From contig JBBRGG010000155.1 of NCBI GenBank assembly GCA_038240875.1, positions 1-8,737 on the forward strand: a DNA stretch of 8,737 nt. Reading direction: 5' to 3'. Below, one piece after another: positions 5,789-8,737 of the stretch; position 1 is the stretch's first letter; each line of letters begins with the position of its first letter. The notes under the pieces are model-generated. The model was not told the origin of the DNA. It did no database searches and saw nothing but the letters and a program-made list of their open reading frames with translations. The position numbers were made by a program, and so were the translations under genes. Source of the stretch: JBBRGG01 sp038240875. Lineage in GTDB: Bacteria; Planctomycetota; Phycisphaerae; Phycisphaerales; UBA1924.

Positions 5789-5820
5789 GTGCAAAGTGCA
5801 AAGTGCAAAGTGGCAAAGTG
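5789..5820 (+). repeat. Tandem GTGCAAA heptamer repeat
   Basis: Three perfect head-to-tail copies of GTGCAAA (5789-5809) are followed by an expanded copy GTGGCAAA and a partial GTG. The array lies between the FkbM-type gene and the small helix-turn-helix-like gene. AAGTGGCAAAGTG at its right end matches AAGTGGCAGAGTG at 5340-5352, beyond the other side of the small gene, at 12 of 13 positions. It may be a slippage-prone microsatellite or part of a dispersed repeat. Confidence 0.7.
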
Positions 5821-5854
5821 AGGAAACGAAGGAAAGTAATAAATGGATTGTCCG

Positions 5855-6733
5855 TTAGTCATAACTAGGGCGAGGGGGAACGTGCCCATTGGTAAGGGCT
5901 GAGCAATATTGCTCCCAGAGCATGCCGCTGTAGTCTTTATCAACATGCTGGAGGGCGAGGGCGGCGAGGTCGTAGGACTCATAGACCATGTGCATAATGG
6001 TAGCGATCGTGAAGAGCTGTCTAGGCGAGAGCTCATTGAATTGCATGAAGTCTTTGACCCACACGCCATTGGCCCAAATGATCTGTCGGAGCATGCCGAA
6101 GTTGTCTTCACCGACCGCGAGAGGCGCGAAGCATCGACCACTGGTGCCTTGGAATGTATGGAAGACAAAGCCTTGTGATCGCAGCTCTTGATCGACCTCA
6201 GCGAAGAGAGGTTGGTCCTTATACATCGGTAAGAACTCGACCACAGACTCGATGACTGTGACGTTTTTGAGATGGCGGCGTGCGCCTTTGAGCACGTCGA
6301 GCTCACCACCTTGTACGTCAATTTTCAGGAAGTCGATTGATTCGATTTCCTTGATGTCATCGAGGCGGCGTGTCTGAACGCGCGATGTTTCTTTCGTGTA
6401 GGTTTGTTCGTGTAGCATGACGAATCGCTTGAGCAGCGGCGTGTTGGGTTCATAGAGAGATGATGTCATCACCGTGTTGGTAAGGTGAAAGGTTCGCTCA
6501 GAGCCGTCGCCGATGAAGTAGGGCAGGTAGGTGTGGTTGGGATGCTGGAGCGCGTTGAGCTTGTCGCACTCGGCTTGCACGGGCTCGAAGCCGATGACTC
6601 GGCTGAGGTTCGCCCGCAAGAGTTCGCGATACGGAACATGCTGTTCACCGATTGACATCGCGCCGACATCGATTATGTCGATAGTCGGACATGATGTGCC
6701 TAGAAGCTTGGTGATATCGAAAATCGGCGGCAT
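5855..6733 (-). CDS. FkbM-family SAM-dependent methyltransferase
   Basis: The product has 292 residues from the ATG at 6733-6731, preceded by GAGG five bases upstream. An alternative ATG at 6781 would add 16 residues (MHRFLIFSLRYFFEVH) and overlap the upstream gene by 16 bases. The family O-methylates sugars and other small hydroxylated products using S-adenosylmethionine. Visible motifs in the 292-residue numbering: IDIIDVGAM (18-26), the Gly-containing SAM loop; VIGFEP (46-51), the acidic residue after strand 2; LDDI near 124-127; DFLKIDVQGGELDVLKGA (134-151), the FkbM signature; and a segment FLPMYKDQPLFAEVD with RSQGF (167-189) typical of the family. The C-terminal 80 residues are helical and beyond the core. 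No signal or membrane segment is seen. It is downstream of the VOC-like gene, probably in the same transcript. The substrate is unknown; surface glycans are a plausible guess. Confidence 0.88.
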   Translation of the reverse strand: MPPIFDITKLLGTSCPTIDIIDVGAMSIGEQHVPYRELLRANLSRVIGFEPVQAECDKLNALQHPNHTYLPYFIGDGSERTFHLTNTVMTSSLYEPNTPLLKRFVMLHEQTYTKETSRVQTRRLDDIKEIESIDFLKIDVQGGELDVLKGARRHLKNVTVIESVVEFLPMYKDQPLFAEVDQELRSQGFVFHTFQGTSGRCFAPLAVGEDNFGMLRQIIWANGVWVKDFMQFNELSPRQLFTIATIMHMVYESYDLAALALQHVDKDYSGMLWEQYCSALTNGHVPPRPSYD

Positions 6734-6765
6734 GTGTACCTCGAAAAAATAGCGGAGAGAAAAAA

Positions 6766-7062
6766 TCAGGAATCGGTGCATGAATGCTGCGCGACGGCTT
6801 TGGCGAGGGCGTCACGGATTCGCTCGTGAGCGTTAAAGTAGACGAGCATGCCAGTTGATGCGGCGGTGGCCGACGTAGCAAGTATCAGGCACGAACGGTT
6901 GCTGGCGTTATGGTCTGTAACTGCGAAGATGAACTCGCCCATCTGTTGCTGATGCATTGAAACATTGAGAACCGTGGCGTAGAACGCAGATGTACGCACT
7001 ATGTCGAACACCGGGATATCGGTCCACACAACGAGATTGTGTTCCGAGTTGAAATCAACCAT
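6766..7062 (-). CDS. VOC/glyoxalase-fold protein, C-terminally truncated
   Basis: The product has 98 residues from the ATG at 7062-7060, chosen because AGGA lies nine bases upstream; another ATG three codons earlier abuts that site. The frame stays open to 7239, but the upstream codons look non-coding. NLVVWTDIPVFDIVRTSAFY matches the first VOC repeat (strand, then an AxxFYxxVL helix). GEFIFAVTDHN and CLIL follow, then STGMLVYFNAHERIRDALAKAVAQH, which corresponds to the strand and helix opening the second repeat. VOC proteins of this type normally run about 30-35 residues further, through a GG turn and the final strands that end near a conserved Glu and GN/LHS tail. Here the frame stops at SCTDS, so the last strands and one expected metal ligand are missing. 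It may be a remnant or an unusual short form. The FkbM gene begins 32 bases after its stop, probably co-transcribed. Confidence 0.65.
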   Translation of the reverse strand: MVDFNSEHNLVVWTDIPVFDIVRTSAFYATVLNVSMHQQQMGEFIFAVTDHNASNRSCLILATSATAASTGMLVYFNAHERIRDALAKAVAQHSCTDS

Positions 7063-7401
7063 CGTGTACATTCCTGTGTGGCAGCAGTGCGATGATGAGG
7101 GCCTTGCCGGGCTTGGGTGCGTTGTGTTGCATAGTAGATGGAAAGCGCGGGTCAAAGGGCGCGAAGTTATCACACCGTTGGTTTGTGCCGGGTGTGCGGG
7201 CCGGGCGTTAAGGTTTGTGCGAAGTGACAGATGAGACATGCGTTGGCTTCAACACTCGGGGGCGATGGTCCGATTGACGAGCGTGGCCCTTTCTGTCTGG
7301 ACGCGCACCTGCAAGGGGCGATACGTCGGATCGAGTCGAATCAAAACCAGCGAGTGCCTGTCGAGGATTGATCTCAACGGGCCAAACGCGGAGGCAGCAC
7401 C
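7063..7401. promoter_or_regulatory. Divergent spacer between the VOC-like gene and pilT
   Basis: This 339-base GC-rich stretch separates the minus-strand cluster from the pilus genes and should contain both promoters. On the plus strand TTGACG at about 7274 is a fair -35, but no good -10 lies 16-19 bases beyond. GGAGG at 7390-7394, seven bases before the GTG, is the pilT ribosome site. Open frames in both directions here lack family resemblance or ribosome sites and are not called. Confidence 0.4.
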
Positions 7402-8457
7402 GTGGACCTGCACCAAATCTTGAAGGCGGCGTACGAAGGCGAAGCATCGGACGTGCACTTGATCGTCGGGCAGACACCGGTGATGCGTGTGCATCAGGTG
7501 ATGACGCCGATGAGCTTTCCGGTGATCACGCCGGAAGTTGGTCGTAAATTCCTGGAGCAAATGCTCACACGCGATCAGGTCGCGACGTTTGAGAAGGTCA
7601 AGGACCTGGACTACTCGTACTTCGCCGAGGGGTTGAGCCGATATCGTGTGAACGTGCACATGCAGCGTGGCAACGCGGCCTTCTCGATGCGAGGCATCAA
7701 GACCAAAGTACCACCGCTTGCGAAGCTGAATCTTCCCGAAGTTATCGCACGACTGACGTACCTGCCGCGCGGGTTGGTGCTGGTCACGGGCGACACGGGC
7801 TCGGGCAAATCGACGACGCTCGCCGCGATGATCCAGGCAATGAACGAACGCTATCGCAAGCACATCATCACGCTGGAAGACCCGATCGAATACGTCTTCT
7901 CGAGCAAGGAATGCATCATCGAGCAACGCGAACTAGGGCAGGACATGCCCACGTTCTCCTCGGGCTTGAAGCACGTCTTGCGTCAGGACCCCGACATCAT
8001 CCTGGTCGGCGAAATGCGCGACCTTGAGACAACGGCGCTGGCGATTTCCGCTGCGGAAACCGGCCACTTGGTTCTTTCCACGTTGCACACGGTCAACGCG
8101 AGCCAAACGGTCGAGCGCATCATCGACATGTACCCCGGCGGGCAGCAGAACCAGATCCGCTCGATGTTGTCGAGCACGCTGCAAGCCGTGCTCAGCCAGA
8201 CGCTCTTTGCGCGAATCGACCGCGCGGGGATGATACCTGCGGTCGAGGTGCTCTTGTGCACGCCTGCCGTGCGCAACTTGATTCGTGAGGCGCGCACCTT
8301 CGAGATTCCCAACGTTATCGAGACAAGCCGCTCCATCGGCATGTGCTCGTTGGATAGCTCGATTGCCGAGCTGTACTTCAATGGCTTGATCTCGCGTGAA
8401 GACGCGATTGCACAGGCCGCCTTCCCCGACAAGCTGGAACGCCAGCTCGCGGCGTAA
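7402..8457 (+). CDS. pilT: Type IV pilus retraction ATPase PilT
   Basis: The product has 351 residues, the usual PilT length, and starts at GTG with GGAGG seven bases upstream. PilT is a cytoplasmic hexameric ATPase that docks on the inner-membrane platform PilC and powers pilus disassembly, driving twitching motility, adhesion and often DNA uptake. The N-terminal PAS-like domain begins DLHQILKAAYEGEASDVHL. Catalytic landmarks: Walker A GDTGSGKST (130-138), Asp box ITLEDPIEY (156-164), Walker B DIILVGEMRD (198-207) and His box GHLVLSTLHT (221-230). AVRNLIREAR (289-298) corresponds to the AIRNLIRE motif, which marks PilT rather than the assembly ATPase PilB. No tetracysteine zinc site of the PilB type is present. 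pilC follows after 152 bases in the same direction, so they are likely co-expressed. All motifs are intact. Confidence 0.96.
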   Translation: MDLHQILKAAYEGEASDVHLIVGQTPVMRVHQVMTPMSFPVITPEVGRKFLEQMLTRDQVATFEKVKDLDYSYFAEGLSRYRVNVHMQRGNAAFSMRGIKTKVPPLAKLNLPEVIARLTYLPRGLVLVTGDTGSGKSTTLAAMIQAMNERYRKHIITLEDPIEYVFSSKECIIEQRELGQDMPTFSSGLKHVLRQDPDIILVGEMRDLETTALAISAAETGHLVLSTLHTVNASQTVERIIDMYPGGQQNQIRSMLSSTLQAVLSQTLFARIDRAGMIPAVEVLLCTPAVRNLIREARTFEIPNVIETSRSIGMCSLDSSIAELYFNGLISREDAIAQAAFPDKLERQLAA

Positions 8458-8609
8458 GGCAATTGGTGTACTGGATCGCGTCGAAACGCGCCTTGTCGGT
8501 TTCATCGCCGGAACGATCGTGTCATCTGTTCGCGTTACAGTTTGTTTGATTGAAGGAGATGCGGGCCCCCGATGCGCGTTCACGGCATCGGGATCGGTTC
8601 GTGAAAGCC
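8458..8609 (+). promoter_or_regulatory. pilT-pilC spacer with misplaced ribosome site and possible leader ORF
   Basis: AAGGAG at 8553-8558 directly abuts an ATG (8559) that is in frame with pilC and would add 17 residues, but zero spacing is unfavourable. From the same site, 13 bases on, ATG at 8572 opens a 10-codon frame ending in TGA at 8602-8604, which overlaps a GTG (8601) in the pilC frame. A small stem CGCGT/ACGCG with CGAA loop lies at 8477-8490 without a U-run, so no terminator separates the two pilus genes. Confidence 0.3.
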
Positions 8610-8737
8610 ATGCCGAATTACAGGTACCAAGGTCGTGCGAGCAACGGGCAGACGCAAACGGGCGTTGTCTCCGCAGATACTGCGGCGACCGCGGCCACGA
8701 TCCTGCGCAACCAGGGTGCGCACGTCATGGGGCTCAC
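8610..8737 (+). CDS. pilC: Type IV pilus inner-membrane platform protein PilC (GspF family), N-terminal fragment
   Basis: Forty-two complete codons are visible before the right edge. The product begins MPNYRYQGRASNGQTQTGVV, with SADTAATAATILRNQG following and then AHVMGL. This is the standard PilC/GspF opening: an aromatic-rich strand, a small polar domain with NG...G turns, then a helix ending in LRxxG before the first membrane domain. PilC is the polytopic platform on which PilB and PilT act alternately, which fits its place directly after pilT. The start is uncertain: the ATG at 8610 fits the family best, while GTG at 8601 and ATG at 8559 are in-frame alternatives. The only good Shine-Dalgarno in the area is at 8553-8558. 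Confidence 0.85.
   Translation, partial: MPNYRYQGRASNGQTQTGVVSADTAATAATILRNQGAHVMGL

Noticed and set aside
7249..8583. Two long minus-strand frames (7249-7926 and 7933-8583)
   Set aside because: Both lie antisense to pilT, whose motifs are complete. The reverse products are Arg/His-rich with no family features.
1..8737. CRISPR array, transposase, integrase, tRNA or rRNA genes
   Set aside because: Looked for on both strands. There are no regularly spaced repeats with unique spacers, no transposase or integrase motifs, and no cloverleaf or rRNA-like segments.

Overview
The window most likely comes from a planctomycete of the Phycisphaerae type. This rests on several features seen together: a secreted protein ending in a GC-type dockerin-like calcium loop, a choice-of-anchor-L-like protein with a PTPG...RRRR variant of the PEP-CTERM sorting tail, a two-helix membrane protein with a C-terminal CxxC...CPECG zinc ribbon, frequent starts without a Shine-Dalgarno sequence, and a GC-rich genome with gene-poor, AT-richer spacers. 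The assignment is inferred from protein style; no rRNA or other taxonomic marker is present.

Layout. Positions 1-531 (minus strand) hold two small secreted-protein genes: the dockerin-like protein, then the first 42 codons of another exported protein that runs off the left edge. Positions 532-972 are an AT-rich stretch with no convincing gene. Positions 973-1494 (minus) encode the zinc-ribbon membrane protein, with a good sigma-70-like promoter upstream. Positions 1680-2632 (minus) hold the PEP-CTERM-type surface protein followed by a textbook intrinsic terminator. After a 385-base divergent spacer comes atpG (3018-3896, plus), the ATP synthase gamma subunit. It stands alone, with its own terminator and no other atp gene beside it. 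A tRNA-dihydrouridine synthase with an unusual internal insertion follows (4133-5338, plus).

Positions 5453-7062 form a minus-strand cluster, in transcription order: a C-terminally truncated VOC/glyoxalase-fold protein, an FkbM-family methyltransferase, and a small helix-turn-helix-like protein of unknown role. The last gene is flanked by short related repeats, and a GTGCAAA heptamer tandem lies just upstream of it. A 339-base spacer separates this cluster from the plus-strand type IV pilus genes: pilT (7402-8457), the retraction ATPase, and the start of pilC (from 8610), the inner-membrane platform protein, cut by the right edge.

How the genes relate. The secreted proteins on the left are probably cell-surface or matrix components anchored by at least two sorting schemes. 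atpG and the dihydrouridine synthase are housekeeping genes. pilT and pilC work together in twitching motility, adhesion or DNA uptake. I see no phage, insertion sequence, CRISPR array, rRNA or tRNA, and no clear new multi-gene system. The main oddities are the orphan atpG, the insertion in the dihydrouridine synthase, the truncated VOC gene, the VCBS/dockerin hybrid mini-protein, a 23-codon reading frame with an ideal ribosome binding site, and the repeat-flanked small gene.
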